Shown piece after piece: positions 24,467 to 38,100 of a stretch of DNA of 64,000 bases (its first letter is position 1; each line of letters opens with the position of its first letter). This DNA comes from Daphnia pulex. Taxonomy: Eukaryota > Arthropoda > Branchiopoda > Diplostraca > Daphniidae. The notes beneath the pieces were generated by a model that saw only the letters and a list, made by a program, of their open reading frames with translations, had not been told where the DNA came from and searched no databases. The stretch is taken from the NCBI RefSeq assembly GCF_021134715.1, contig NC_060019.1, forward strand, positions 11,236,001-11,300,000. The letters are read 5' to 3'. Made by a program: the position numbers and the translations under genes.

Positions 24467-24987
24467 AAGCCTTGCGGTTATTCTACCTTCTTGATAATGA
24501 TACAAAACGTCCCGTTCTCACCCAACCTCTACACCACTGCATGACAAGTTTTATGTAATGACATCCGTGACCTTCGATTGAAGGAAAACTGGCCTTTCCT
24601 TCTGCAGGTTGACGTTGCTGGGGATGGGTCTACAACATCCAATATCAAAAAGAAAACCAAATGGATGTAACACGTCTCATTCTCACCCAACCTCTACACC
24701 ACTGCATGACAAGTTTTATGTAATGACATCCGTGACCTTCGATTGAAGGAAAACTGGCCTTTCCTTAGACTGCAGGTTGACGTGGCTGGGGATGGGTCTA
24801 CAACATCCAATATCAAAAAGAAAACCAAATAGCTTATCCTTGCGGCTATTGTACCTTCTTTGATAATGATGAAACACGTGTCATTCTCACCCAACCTCTA
24901 CACTACCGCATGCCAGTTTTACGTAATGTTTCTCGTGACCTTCAAGTGAGAAGGACATCGTGTCGGGACAAACTGGCCGACCTGTCT
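24467..24987 (-). repeat. Tandem ~165-200-bp repeats, right-arm copy
   Basis: Mirror image of 13,370-13,890 in the right palindrome arm, with the same unit order and apparent sequence. Confidence 0.8.
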
Positions 24988-25340
24988 GCAGGTTGATTTG
25001 CATGCAAAAAACACAACGAAGATATGCACAAATTTTAACGAATCGAAAACTCCTCACATGTATGTTGACTGCAAGGTTACCTCGGAGGATTCCCTAGAAT
25101 CCAGAGCTTTTCTTCCAAACTGATAGCAAGACGTCGCAAAACGCCAGTAACGGCAACCAGCGCCAACTCCATTGACCCCAAAACGAAATTCATAACATTT
25201 GTGTTTGCGCATCTGTTGCAAAGAATAAAATGATTATTGGCTATATGGATTAAACAAATAAAATTATTTCCTATTATATATCTGTACGCATGTACATATG
25301 TTTTCATGTACAGATCTGGTAAATGTACATACACATTGCC

Positions 25341-25635
25341 GGTGGTTCACTTCACACTCTTAATGTCACTGAAACTCTTAAGTGGAAATGGGGCAAGGAA
25401 ATCATCTACGGTATTTACAAATTTACACAAATTTACCTATGAGAAATAAAACTCTACCCAACTCTTAGCTGGGTTGCCTTCTAAACCGAAGTAAAAACAG
25501 CCATAAAAACATGCTGTTGCAGGGTACACCACCAAAATTGCAATATTCAGAAAAGATCCTTTGGTTCATAAGCAAGAATACCTATGTTTTATGAAATCTA
25601 AATTGTAATGGTCTGGTAGCAGTCATGGGGAAATA
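25341..25635 (-). repeat. ~295-bp subrepeat, copy D (inverted)
   Basis: Mirror of copy A in the right arm and nearly identical to it. It closes the inner inverted-repeat unit of the right arm. Confidence 0.8.
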
Positions 25636-25888
25636 CAAAGAGATTTCGATTATCTCTGGCACTCTATGCTCTAGTTACTTAATAAGTTAACGAATCCATT
25701 GAATTCCAATTGACACAGATCCAGCCGAACCTGCCGAACGACTGCGAACGACAATCATTCTGTCTGATAAACTTTTTCCACCCATCCCCTGGCTAAGAAA
25801 TACAGAAATAAATATGTCTGATACTCTTCATAGTTAATTGGTTTACCTCACCTAATGACACAGTTTTAAGAAAATTAATGAATCCATG

Positions 25889-26723
25889 TCCACGGTTGTT
25901 TGTAACGGCAATGCAGGAATCACCTGCCTCAGATATTATAGCTTATGATAATCAGGGGTTGCTAAAACTCACTTAATATTACCTGTGGAAGATGTTGAAT
26001 GAGGATTAAAAGCTATCAATTTCAACTTTTTTCTCCGAAGAATCTGAAACATGTAACCCAAAACTGGATCGTCTTCCATTAATTTAACACCAGCATTGGC
26101 ATCTTCACTGTCATTCCGTCAACACTGATATTTTGATTCCTGATCTTAAGTGTAGTCCATGCCAATTCCTCATGTAGACTGGAGGTTGGAATTCATTTTT
26201 ATTTTAGGCCAACATTGTGTCTGGCACTTCACATAGATAGGGTCACTGAATGTTTGAGTTGCTTCATAAAGTACTTGTTCTAAATAGCTGGATTCTTCAC
26301 GAGCAGAGGTAACTCTAACAGTCCCACTGTACTGAAAAGTTTAGACTTGCTGTGTTGCATTGGAGCTACGTGGTGGAGAGAATTTGACCTAATAAAAACA
26401 AACAGAAGAAATCTTCTTGAATCACTATTTATTTAGCAAGGGAAATTGAAAATCCAATGCAGCCAAACAATCCATGCATGCCTCACTTCTTACACCAAAT
26501 ATGTGATCCACTGTGATCTAGGATCTAGGTATGTACATGGGCTTTTCAAACATTTCCTTTGACTGACTTGAATTTACTTTGTTTCAACCACGTTATGAGA
26601 TAACGTACAACGTACGTTAACTCATGGATAACACAGGTAAGGCAATCGAGAAACAAAAGCAAACTATTGCGTGAACGGACTCATTTGCTTACCAAAATCA
26701 AATAATTCAAAACAATGGTAAAA
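25889..26723. other. Spacer between the giant palindrome and the fold-back element
   Basis: No supportable gene or RNA. Short exon-like stretches can be imagined on either strand, but none holds a frame with recognisable content. A small palindrome (AACGTAC / GTACGTT) lies near 26,605-26,620. Confidence 0.4.
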
Positions 26724-28717
26724 TCTATTGCACTCCGGAGTCCGGAGCGCTCTAGTGTCAAAAGTGGCTATTGCACTCCGGAGTCCGGAGTCCTCTAGCG
26801 TCAAAAGTGGCTATTGCACTCCGGAATGGAAATATGTAGTACTTTCATTTGGCGACCGATGGCATTCTGTTTCTGTGTTTTGAAATTTGAATGGTTTAGA
26901 TTTGAATTCTTTGGAAATTCAAATAAAATGTATTTATAACAATCAAATATATTTGAATATCACTAATAAATAAAAATAGTCAGTGTATAAAAAGAACTTT
27001 TATTTCGTTATCGTTAACTTAGCTAGAGTACAATGTCCAACATTGAATCAGTACCTTAAAATTCAAATTGTAAATATAGTTAAGTGTCTTGCAACAGGAA
27101 TAAAGTAGAATTTATAAAAATTTTAATTCAGGGTGATATTTCTTATTAACCATTTCAATTTCTCGCTCTATTTGCTCAGTGTAAGGATTTATACACGTTA
27201 TAAACGCACATAGTGAGTCACCCTTTGTCGCCCCTTACTTGCCTGAAAGTCGAGCCGGAGTTCTCAGAACGGGGCTTCGAGGGGTTCTTAATCTTTGTGA
27301 CCTTTAAACGCATCGACCAGCAACTCACTATTTCTGCTGATTGATTCACACGTAACGTGGGATTCAGCTATATTATACAGAGATCATTAAATTCAAAGTA
27401 ATAATTTAGATTGTTAAACACGCTATAAACACACGACATAGTGAGTCACCCTCTGTCGCCCCCCTACTTGCCTGAAGGTCGAGCCGGAGTTCTCAGAACG
27501 GGGCTTCGAGGGGTTCTTTGTGACCTTCAAACGCATTGACCAGCAACTCACTATTTCTGCTGATTGACACGTAACGTGTGATTCAGCTGATTTCACGCTA
27601 TAAACCATGCAATGCCCGTGTCTCTTATTCCAATAAACTAACAGCTAAACACGTCTTTCATATCTTGAAACAAAACAATACAAAACTAAGTTAACATGCA
27701 ATTGCAGTTTACTTTATTATAGTGAGAATATCAAAAGACATTTTAACTGAATTGTGAGTGCGAAAAAATACTTGGTATTTTCGTGTTCAGTTTCACTCGG
27801 TGCTTTGTCATCACATGAATGAACTGACAATGAAAAAGTAATTGATTTAAGAGGGGAAAGAATTGGCACATGGTGCGGCGTCAATCAAAGATCCTTTAAG
27901 AGCGGAATATGGAAGCGCCTTGTCCTTTGATGATGGGTTGCTTTAGGTTCCAACGCCGCGGAGATAATCATAAACAAAGTTAACCACTCCTCTTTTTGAC
28001 TACCAGTATTTTCCTATTTTGTAACATCTATCTCCCCTCGACGATGACGAATGGTTCTGTCACGAATGTAAAAAATAAATACCTTATTATGTAGTCTCAT
28101 GTATACACACCCAGAATTGAACTTATTATGTGAAATATATTGTGTTAAATTTGAGTAGAAAGTAAACCTACTGTTTTTGTTTATACACACTCAACTTCTT
28201 TCATTATTAAATGATATCGAGGAACATTCTTCTTATGTGATATAAAGTCATGATCAGGTCGTAAACGTAAAGAAATAGCGAAAACCCCTAATCCTGCAAA
28301 CCTTAAAACTTTTATAGATGAAATAAGTAAAATCTCACTTTTCAAACATGATACATTTTTTTTCAAAATGTCAAACACTAATTTCTTGAAGCCATCAGGT
28401 TTGTTTTTCATTTGGGGAAATCTCAAAAACTCATCACATGCTGTTGACCTGTTGTACGATATTGTAACAAAGGTGAAACCACAGATCAGTGCATAACTCC
28501 CTCTTCTTTCACACTATAATTGAAGCTTGAATGAAAGACAGACTCTGAACTCAGGCTGAATGGTATTTATGTTAAACACAGAATCAGTCGTTATTTGCCA
28601 TTCGTCGCCATAAATTTCCGGAGTGCAATAGCCACTTTTGACGCTAGAGGACTCCGGACTCCGGATTGCAATAGCCACTTATGACACTAGAGCGCTCCGG
28701 ACCCCGGAGTGCAATAG
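26724..28717. mobile_element. ~2-kb fold-back element with doubled terminal inverted repeats
   Basis: Each end consists of two tandem units of about 50 bp built from CTATTGCACTCCGGAGTCCG and a TCTAGYGTCAAAAGTGG tail. The left pair lies at about 26,724-26,828 and the inverted right pair at about 28,615-28,717. The interior is AT-rich and non-coding apart from two GC-rich direct repeats (27,196-27,605). This layout fits a non-autonomous fold-back DNA transposon. No transposase remnant is visible and I did not find a clear target-site duplication. Confidence 0.65.
27196..27605 (+). repeat. Direct repeat (two ~180-bp copies) inside the fold-back element
   Basis: The copies lie at about 27,196-27,370 and 27,420-27,605. 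Both run from ATAAAC...ATAGTGAGTCACC through AGTCGAGCCGGAGTTCTCAG-like sequence (GTCGAGCCGGAGTTCTCAGA in full match) and GGGGCTTCGAGGGGTTCTT to ACTCACTATTTCTGCTGATT. Each copy has inverted ends (ATAGTGAGT with ACTCACTAT) and so could fold on itself. They are GC-rich against an AT-rich surround. Confidence 0.75.
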
Positions 28718-29126
28718 GCGTGACCCAAAACAATATCCTGACATGGCCTACTTGACTTCTAGGCCGGCGTCCGACTGTTCGAGCTATCCCTTAGTGTAAC
28801 TTTTTACACCCCCATGACCCCATCCCAACCCAGCCCGGTACACAGCACATCTAGCGGGTGCGAAAAAAGTTTTCTCAGCCCAGAAGGAGCCAGGACCAGA
28901 AAGACAAAGACCAGCAGAGAAGAGAACTACTAAGTATAGGGTAATCTAAGATTTAAAATTTTACTACAAGCAGTGACTGAAAAAAAAAGATTACCCCTTC
29001 CTTTAGATACATTGAATGTCTGGAAACATGTTTAATTCACGTACGATTGATGGTTTGCATGTATCAACCACAAAGATGAGACATTGTTACAAAATTCAAT
29101 TTCAAATATAAAAACAGTGCCACAAC
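28718..29126. other. Spacer downstream of MFAP1
   Basis: No gene seen. The part next to 29,126 is presumably the 3' UTR of the minus-strand MFAP1 gene. Confidence 0.4.
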
Positions 29127-30827
29127 TCAAGTACCCGAGTTATTGTTCTTCTTCAAAGCAGGCCTTTCGAACACTTGTTTTACTCCACCAGCATGCTGTG
29201 TGTAGAATTTCAAATTCTGAGCAGTATGCGTGGCCCACGGTGCGTCGGCTTGTGATGTATCTTGATCCACCAAATGTGTGTATTTGGTTCGACCACTGCG
29301 ACCGAAATTCTTAACTTGCATCACTTTAGGCAGAACAGTCTTATCGAAGTGATCTTCAAGAGTTGGCACAGCAAAATCGCGTTTGAAAACTTCCTTGTCT
29401 TCGTCCTGTTAGAGTAAGAGTTTAAATTATTTTTAAAATCCCAAATATCTTTAAAAGCTGAACTTACGAGGTAAAAGGCACCGCGATGATAGTATTTCTG
29501 TAGGAACTTATATTTGCCCTTTGGTGCCTTGTTTGTGACTTCCTTTGGATTGTTCTTGAATTCCAGTCGCCGTTCTTCTTCGGTCATATTACGGATACGT
29601 TCAATTTCTTGTCGTTCTCTTTCTTCTGCCTCTCTTTCATCTCGGTCACGCTTATTGCGTTTAAGTTCACGTAATTTCCAGGTCTCGTATTCGAGTTCTT
29701 CATCCTCGGCATCCGTCAACACCGACAAGATTCCTGATTCAAGGTCTTTTTCGTCTTTGGCTTGCATTTCTTTTCTGACTTCTTCTTCAACAACCTGTTT
29801 AATAGATTTTTAATGCTTTTTTAGTTCAAAAAGTGTATAAATTTAAAAATGGTTTACCTTTAAGGTATAGCGGCGACGTTCTTCGGCAAGCTTTTTAGCT
29901 TCAAGTTCCATAAGCTTTTGTTTTTGCAATTCCTTTTCCTTCTCAGCTATGGTTATACGTTCTTTCTTGCTAACGAAGATGGGCTTCAGTCTTGGACCCG
30001 TTTCTTCCTCAGAATCTAGGATAAAAAACACAACAGATTTAGAGTCTTGTTCACATCAAGGGACTTTTATTTCAAACCTGTATATTCTTCATATTCTGAA
30101 GCTTCGTCATCTTCATCTTCCTCACTTTCCTTCTCCTCCTCTCTTGCCAACAACTCCTACAACAAAATTTGCAATTGAATTGAATTGATCAATGATCATA
30201 CTACAAAGTATATTAACTTACTTCTTCTTGCTGTTTAATAACAGCCTTCTGACGTGCAATCATTCTTCTGCGCTCAATGTCATCTTCATCAAGATCTTCT
30301 GCCTCATCCTCTTCTTCACTTGATTCCCATCTTCGGGCATTTTTGCTAAAACTTACTTCTTCACTTTCTAAATGAGGTGTTACTTCATCTTCTTCTGTTC
30401 CAATAATTTCAGGCTCATGGATATGACGATGCCTTTCAATTCTATGGTCGTCAACTTCACGATTTAAAAGACGTTTTAATCTTCTGTCACTGTGAGCAGT
30501 AAGTGGAAGATCTGGGGTTTCGTCCCATTCTTTTTCAGGACTACAATTTAATCAAATTTTTTAAATATACAAGCATATAAATACATATCTACAATCAATA
30601 ATTTAATACCTTTCTTCTACTGGTCTTCCTCTTGCCTGCTTTCTTGGTCTGATAAACTCTTCTTCATCACTATCATCTGAAGATGAATGTGTAGTAGCGT
30701 AGTCTGGTCGTTTGCCTGATACGTAACGATTGACTTTAACTTTTTGCATAGATATCTCCCCTTTGTCATTTTTCACAGGGATAGCACCCGCGGTTGAAAG
30801 GATAGGGACCACTTTGGATGACGACAT
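29127..30827 (-). CDS. Mfap1: Microfibrillar-associated protein 1 (spliceosomal MFAP1)
   Basis: Exons on the minus strand, in order: 30827-30610, 30540-30222, 30156-30078, 30015-29858, 29794-29468, 29405-29127. They join in phase to 459 residues, close to the 439 of the human protein. The N-terminus includes a Lys/Arg-rich [14 protein letters not shown] stretch. The middle is highly acidic ([23 protein letters not shown]) and rich in Glu/Lys/Arg coiled coil. The conserved C-terminal half contains [52 protein letters not shown] and the terminal Gly-Gly-Val segment. MFAP1 is a nuclear component of the spliceosomal B complex that works with PRP38. The start is the ATG of [14 protein letters not shown]. 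All five introns are short (about 62-71 bp). Confidence 0.95.
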
Positions 30828-33355
30828 TTTCACAAAAAATTGTCTTAATCTTAATACGGAACGACCATATACACGCGTTTGTTGTCTGAATTTTCACTCA
30901 ATGTTTTTTTCGTTGCCATTGCATACTCTATTCAGGGCCAGTGGGCCACTCATCGGATCACCAGAGTGCAGAGTCCTCTGTTGGCGAATGAAATTGAAGA
31001 CGACTACTGCGCCATCTAAGAACTTAAATTGAAATAAAGAATGACGTGACTTTTGCCGTCTCCTATGGCACGTAATATTGTATGACATGTTATTGCAGAC
31101 TGTGACCAGTACCCAGCAATTGATGTTGCTGTAATCCACTGAAAATCTGATTATGCTGCTTCTAGGCAACACAATGCAAACACGATAGTTTTATCTGAGT
31201 TTTATTAGCTGATAGCAGGATCAGGATAAAGAGGCCGTGACCAAAATCCATGGAGACCTTTCGCCAAGTTCTATCCAGGGATTGGCAACCGTGAGGAATC
31301 TCGTTTACCTTGAAGTGCCTAAGAATCACGAAATAAATCTGAGAAAATTAATGTCGGAATTTAGGAATTTGGACCTCATTATGACGTTACAATAAATCAC
31401 TCATTTATTGTATATAGCAACTACCTACTTACTACTTACTTTGTAGGAAATTACTTATGTCGTAGCTAGATTTTACACATCGCACTATTTGATCGCAATG
31501 GCGGTGGTTTTACGAGTTTCAGCTTATTATCAACTGTTTCGAAACACCAAAGTATTCAAAGCTCCGCATGACTTCGTGCAGTTTTCACCGGATCGTCGAA
31601 GATATTGAACTCAAGGACATCGATTAGACACACACTTCAAAATTTACCTCACGCTATATTCCACTAAATATATCCGCTCGAAAGTTTAACCGAATATTTT
31701 TGGTGGTTCTACCGCTTTTTTTTTATCGTCATAGCATAATAATGTGCGGTTTCGAAATTCTACTTCGATGTCTCCATTTTATTTCTTAATAAATAACTGT
31801 TTTGTACTGTAATAAAAGAAAGGAGCTAAAATAAATCTTTCCAGGCAACAAGCACTAGTGTGCTTATTTATAGAAAAATACCTAACCAGTAATAAGTATT
31901 GTGGGAGAAAAGCAAATCTTTTGAGTAGTCAAGTACACATGTGTCCGAAAAGCAACAACAAGAAATAACAATCCATCAAAAAAACGTCATAACATGGTGG
32001 CGGTGACTGTATAGAAACACTATGTACAAACCATGAACATATTTATGGTGAATATGCTTCTTTTGGAAAAAAAACAAAAGACTACGGCTAGCGGCTTACA
32101 TGGTGAAATGTTTCAGTTGTAAAATGAGTAATTCAGCTTCCTTAAATGCACTTTGATAGCCGAGACAACCTGTTAGCTGTTGCTGCGGGGGGTTAAGGGA
32201 GGAGATAGGGATCCGGCTTGAGGCATTTTGTCGACTTCCGGCAACCTAAAAAGAAAAATGTGTTCATGAATTTCAACTTTTCTTTCGTAATCTTGACGCC
32301 AGAGACCGCTACTTAAATTGAAATTATAGACGTCGCTACTAAACACTTGCCGTATTGCCGATCAAATTTTTAGAAATGTTAGAAACTGCTAAATAAATTT
32401 TCCCCTTTCGAACCAATGAATCCTGCATTAAAAATTATAATAAAATAATTTATCACTCGTTGTTTCAATAATACATTTTAAAGATGTGGGAGGGAACACG
32501 TTGACGGTTAGGGAATGGTTTTGAAATCGAATCAAATCGAAGCTTGGGTGGGCGGATCAGAAGGTGGGCAGAAAAGGGGACACTGGCTGTCAGTGTTGGA
32601 ATTCCATCTGCTCAATTACACTGGTGTGTGTATGTCATTCCTCTCGTTATTCCACTTGAATAAGTGTAATAATAGAAATAATTGATTAGTTGAGTGGAAT
32701 GTGTTAAAGTCTGAAATAGCTAGTTGTTTTCAGACGCCGCCGTCACCAAAATTGGAAGAAGGAAAAAAAAGCCATCTGGTGAGATGCAAGGAGTACTATT
32801 CTGTCTGTTCATTACATTGGAAGGCCCGAGTTTTTTGGATCTTCTGAAGACTTGCAAAGATATCGGGAAGACCGGGTCGGGTGTTTGGGCGGCTAACTGA
32901 AGTGACAGGTGCCTTTTTATCTGAAGAAGCAAAGAAACTATTTATTTTCGCCTGTTTCCAACGCCTTCCATCGATTTCTTAGTGCTCACATCAAAAACAA
33001 AATAGTGTTTGTGCAAATAACGACTCCGGTTCATAGGAATGCCTTCGAAAATACTTCCATATTACAGCTAAAATTCCAGTAAACGTCATTGTTGAGTCTA
33101 CATTAAAGTAAGTGGAAAACCTGATCTGATAATAGTATGTTAGCTAGTATGCTGTAAATGACTGAGCAAAGTCTGTTTATTTTTTTCTGATAACAACTTT
33201 TGCCACAAATGTCACTGAAAAGTTACCAAACTAGTTTGACACTTCAGTTCTACAGATGTGGATAAACTATATGGCTGTGGCTGACAGGGTCATTTTGTTG
33301 CTTGAAATAAAGTTCTTTTCTTGTAAAACAGCTTGTTAGTGAGCTGATTAGGAGA
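30828..33355. other. Intergenic region between MFAP1 and ARF6
   Basis: Divergent upstream regions of MFAP1 (-) and ARF6 (+). A CTCF-like GCGCCATCTA lies at 31,009-31,018, about 180 bp upstream of the MFAP1 start. No protein-coding gene is supported. The part after about 32,700 may contain a non-coding first exon of ARF6, for example one ending at the GACAG|GTGCC donor near 32,908, but I cannot prove it. Confidence 0.45.
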
Positions 33356-34109
<754 letters not shown>

Positions 34110-35171
34110 TGAATCATTCGTTCAAGTGCTGTGTATAACAAAATTCAACAAGGTCGTGGGGCGTAGAGGAAAGATTTAGGAAACAAATAACTAAGACTAT
34201 ATGATTGAAGATGGCATCTCACTGCAATAGTGTGTTGCCAAAGTGCGCTATGGCATCAAATAATCAATACCGTACCGGACGCGAGGGCAGCCCACAGTTA
34301 ATTTGAAACAAAACAAAAATATTGTGGGGTCTGTTCTCACGAAGCCCACAACACGAGCTCTTCCAAAATTGTTGTGCTGAATGAAAAAAAAAAAAAAACT
34401 TGACGACGACGACAAATCCTCCTCCTCTTCTGTTTCAAACTTTGGGTTGTATTGCATAAATTTGCATCCGTTTGATTCCCGCGTCCGTTTATGTTTTACT
34501 CTTTTCATAATCGATTGTTTCTCCCATCCCCTGTTATGTGTAAGTTTTGCTCCTAAAATTTTCAACCATTCCCCATATCCCTCGAGTTCGGCCTCCACCA
34601 TCTCTTTTCCGGTCCCCCCTATTTTAATCCCTTTTTTACTCAATTGCATTAGAATGTTGAATCTAGCCCACAGTGTGTAGATGTATGATGAATGCGCGGT
34701 AAAAATTTTTTTGCTTGTACCTAAGTAAATATAATTACATAATTTGTTCCAGTTTTTATTTTACCGAATGCCGGACTTGCTAAACTCCCTTTTGATTACT
34801 CGGTCGTCCTCTGAAAAACAAAAATAACAGTCGCGACTTCTTGACACTGCCTCTAATACATGGATCTATGACATGTTGAAAGTTGATTTTCTAGGTCATT
34901 TGTCGAACGTTAACACCGCCTGATCAAACAAGAATTAGGGCGAGTCATTTGCAGGATGCACGGGTTTTCGAATCGCCTTTTTCGAAAACTCCGTTATCCA
35001 ACTGGCCATCCGTTGTCCTCATTTTCAAATTCAACCATTCTCTTGTCAATAAAAGAAAAGGGCGCTCCTCTATTAATGTGTGTCCGGTAGTAGTAGTAAC
35101 CAGACAATATAACCCTTCAGGGACAATTTGTGGTGTAGTATATTGTGAGCAAGCATATGGTGTCCAATGTC
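34110..35171. other. Convergent 3' region of ARF6 and CCDC174
   Basis: Probably the 3' UTR of ARF6 (from the left) and of CCDC174 (from the right). A poly-A run at about 34,384-34,398 is followed by a Ser/Asp-like low-complexity stretch that creates spurious open frames on both strands. No separate gene seen. Confidence 0.5.
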
Positions 35172-38100
35172 TTATTGAGAAAAATCCCACTTGGGACGAG
35201 TCGCTCCTTTCGCTGGTGACGAGTTGTCATCACCAGCATTTTTCCGTTGGTTGATACCTACACTGAATGACTGTGATACATCCGTCCGGTGGCTAGACAC
35301 GCCTCTTCGTGCTGACGAGTTGTTGTAATAGTCCATGGAGGAGGGTGGTGCAATTTCAGCTCCTCGACTTGGCACTGATCGCCATCTAGATGAAGGCTCT
35401 GCTACGTGGGGTTCGTCCGTCTCCCCAGGAGGCATTAAATCATCGTCGTTTTCTTCTTCTTCTTCAACGACGTCTTTTTTCCCATCATATCTATTGGGAG
35501 GCGATGGCTGTACGCCAGACCTGCTGGGAAATTGCATCTGCTTCATGAAAGCCAATCCAGAAATAATAGAATCCTCGCTGATCACTGGCTCCGTTTTTAT
35601 AATTGGATCTTGATGCTTAGCGAACTTCCTCGGCCTTGACGTATCGGTACTCTCCGTGAAAGCGGAAGGAGGTGCAAATTCTTCCTTTCGTTCCTCCCGT
35701 TTCTTCTCGACCCAGCTGCTCTGAGTCATAACTAGAGAATTCGATGAAACAAGAGAACCGTAACATAATCTACTCGTTAAAAAAGAGACTCAGATAAACA
35801 CATTAGTACCAGGTTTCTTGGGGACACCTTCTTTGCCAAAATCCCAAGGTCTGATTTTGGCAGATTGAGGCAATCCTCGAGCTGCCGACTTTCTCAAGTT
35901 ATCTTCCGCTTCCTTTGCGCTGTCAGTAGTGGGCGGGGCTTCAGGCTCCGGAGGTGTGGGCAGACGTTTAGGATGTTCTTCTGCAAATACAAGCAGACAA
36001 ATAAACAAATTACAGTCATTTTAGACGCCCATCAATCTCACACTTCTTATACTCAAAGGAGGTAAGCCCAATTTTTGCCGTTTGCGATCCCGAACTTTCT
36101 TTAATCGCGCCTCCAACGCTGATTGTTTATCTGCTGATGTTTGAGTTGTCTGTGCTCGGGCCGCCTCCGTCAATTTTCGAATTCTTTCCAGCTCCTCCAT
36201 CTGCTTTGCACGTTCCTCTTCATCCTTGGAAAACGAGTAAAAACCCACGCCATGCTGTCGAGCCTCTGCACGCACACACAGAGAGAAACAACAACAGAAA
36301 TGCCATTAATTACACACCGCCAAATTCTGCATGCCACTAACAAATCCAAGAGCCGTTAGCGTAGTCAGTACGTAACGAATTGAAAGTGGCTATTCAAATT
36401 TACAAAACAATCGAGCCTGGTGGTAAACAATGAAACGGCGTTTCCGCTACGGACAAGCATTACTTTCAATTTTCATGCCGGAAAACGATGGAACGGAATA
36501 TAGAGAGAAAGAAAAGAACATTCCAACAGCCATTTTCCCCATTCTTAATTAGAAGGATATGGGCGGGAGCTATGTACACCCGATATCTTCCACCCAACGC
36601 TTTTGTGTGCTGGCTAACAAAAGGAGAGAGAAAAACACAAAATTCCCCCCCTCAACAGACGTTGCTGCCACAATTATCCTCTCATTCTTTTGTCACCGCC
36701 AATTAAGCTCGATTGACAGTGGTGGGCGTCAGTCGACGGAAGGTATTACGTTAGAGATAAAACTGCACTGGAAACCCTATCCATTATGCAAACCACGGAA
36801 GAATCCTGAACTACAAAGAGTGAGGGGGACGTGAGAGCATTCGAATCGATCGGGCAACAAAGGTGAGAGAGGAAAAAAAATCCCTCTAAAGGTGAAAATG
36901 GATGGAGATGCGCATTCTGCCTCCTCAAATCGTGACGCACTCGTGCGCTTATTCAGGAGCCATCTATTCATGATGGTGTCTTCCAGATGTTTTCCGTCAA
37001 ACACAAGAAAGAAAAGAATAACACGCTGCAACCGGTTGTTGTCAACAATCGCCCGACTATATGCAAAGCGTACTGGATAATCACGAACGACGGAGAGGCG
37101 GCTACCAATGGAGAGAACCTTAGTTGTCTCAGCTGCTGCTCAGCTGCACAGAACAGGTATAGATGCGACAGAGGACGGATCGTCAACCGAGCCACTGTGC
37201 CAGCCCAAGTTAAACAAAGAAAATATATAAATGGTTATGGGATTCTTCAGAGTCTGCCTGTTCTTCCTCGTCGCCACCATCACTTTGTGCATCACAAGAC
37301 AAGGCAAGTGAATTCGATTCGCTTAGTTTATCCTTGAACGAACGTCCGGTCCTTGGTATTAAACGTGTTTTCAACTCCCTACTCGGTTGACATTAAGAGT
37401 CACGTCGCTGACCCACCACCCACCCACTCCTTATTCCTACTCCTCTTCGTTCCTCCCGCGTCATAAAAACGGGTTTAAAGAAACAAGGGATGGCATTTCT
37501 TTCTCCACAGAAGGTCACACACAACTGATTTGGGAGGTTTGATTAAAAACTATCGTTTTTTGTGTGTGTGACAGCTTTTGCGTTGGAATGCGCCGTGTGC
37601 CTGCCATCCGACGAGGATGCCTCTATCGCTAAAGAGATACGTCGACTTTTTCCCGAAGACGAGTCCACTTTGATCGGTTGTAGCCAGTCCAACGCAACGG
37701 ACGAGAGCGCCATTGTAAAAACTTGCCCGCCTGAAAGTTCTAGCTGCCATATCCAAAAAACCAGTAAGTTTACATCTACGTAATGAATTCAATTCCTAAT
37801 TTGTCTAAGTCTGAAATACGACCTGTTTTCACTATTTTCTCTATCAAGATTTAAAAAAAAACTGTATAAAAAGGAAACATTCCGAGTAGACAGTGCCAAT
37901 TATTAATATGTCATGCCATGGCGGGAGTCTGCTACATTTGGGGAAATCAAAAGATACATATCAATTAGACAATTGGAAAAATTTGATTGGTGACCTTTTT
38001 GGTTAAAATCACGATTTTTTAGAAGAATGGATTGCCAAGACCTGTTCCAGAATTTCAGTTGACGACTGTAAAACAGCCAATCGGGTGAAGTACTGCTACT

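Larger units (their letters stand above)
19171..25888 (-). repeat. Right arm of the giant inverted repeat
   Basis: This is the reverse-complement partner of 12,478-19,136, about 6.72 kb. It carries every subfeature of the left arm in mirrored order. Compared with the left arm it has 36 rather than 35 copies of the 24-bp unit and an extra copy of a 62-bp segment around 20,700. The spacer between arms (about 19,137-19,170) is unique. The right border is near 25,888, after which the sequences flanking the two arms are unrelated. Confidence 0.9.

Noticed and set aside
12478-25888. The giant palindrome dismissed as a simple assembly fold-back
   Set aside because: The arms differ in repeat count, edge units, a 62-bp duplication, a short insertion and scattered substitutions, with more divergence near the centre. 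An artefact would be identical. It still needs read-level confirmation.
34381-34680. Open frames around the poly-A/Asp-rich stretch after ARF6
   Set aside because: Low-complexity 3' UTR sequence with frames open on both strands and no recognisable content.
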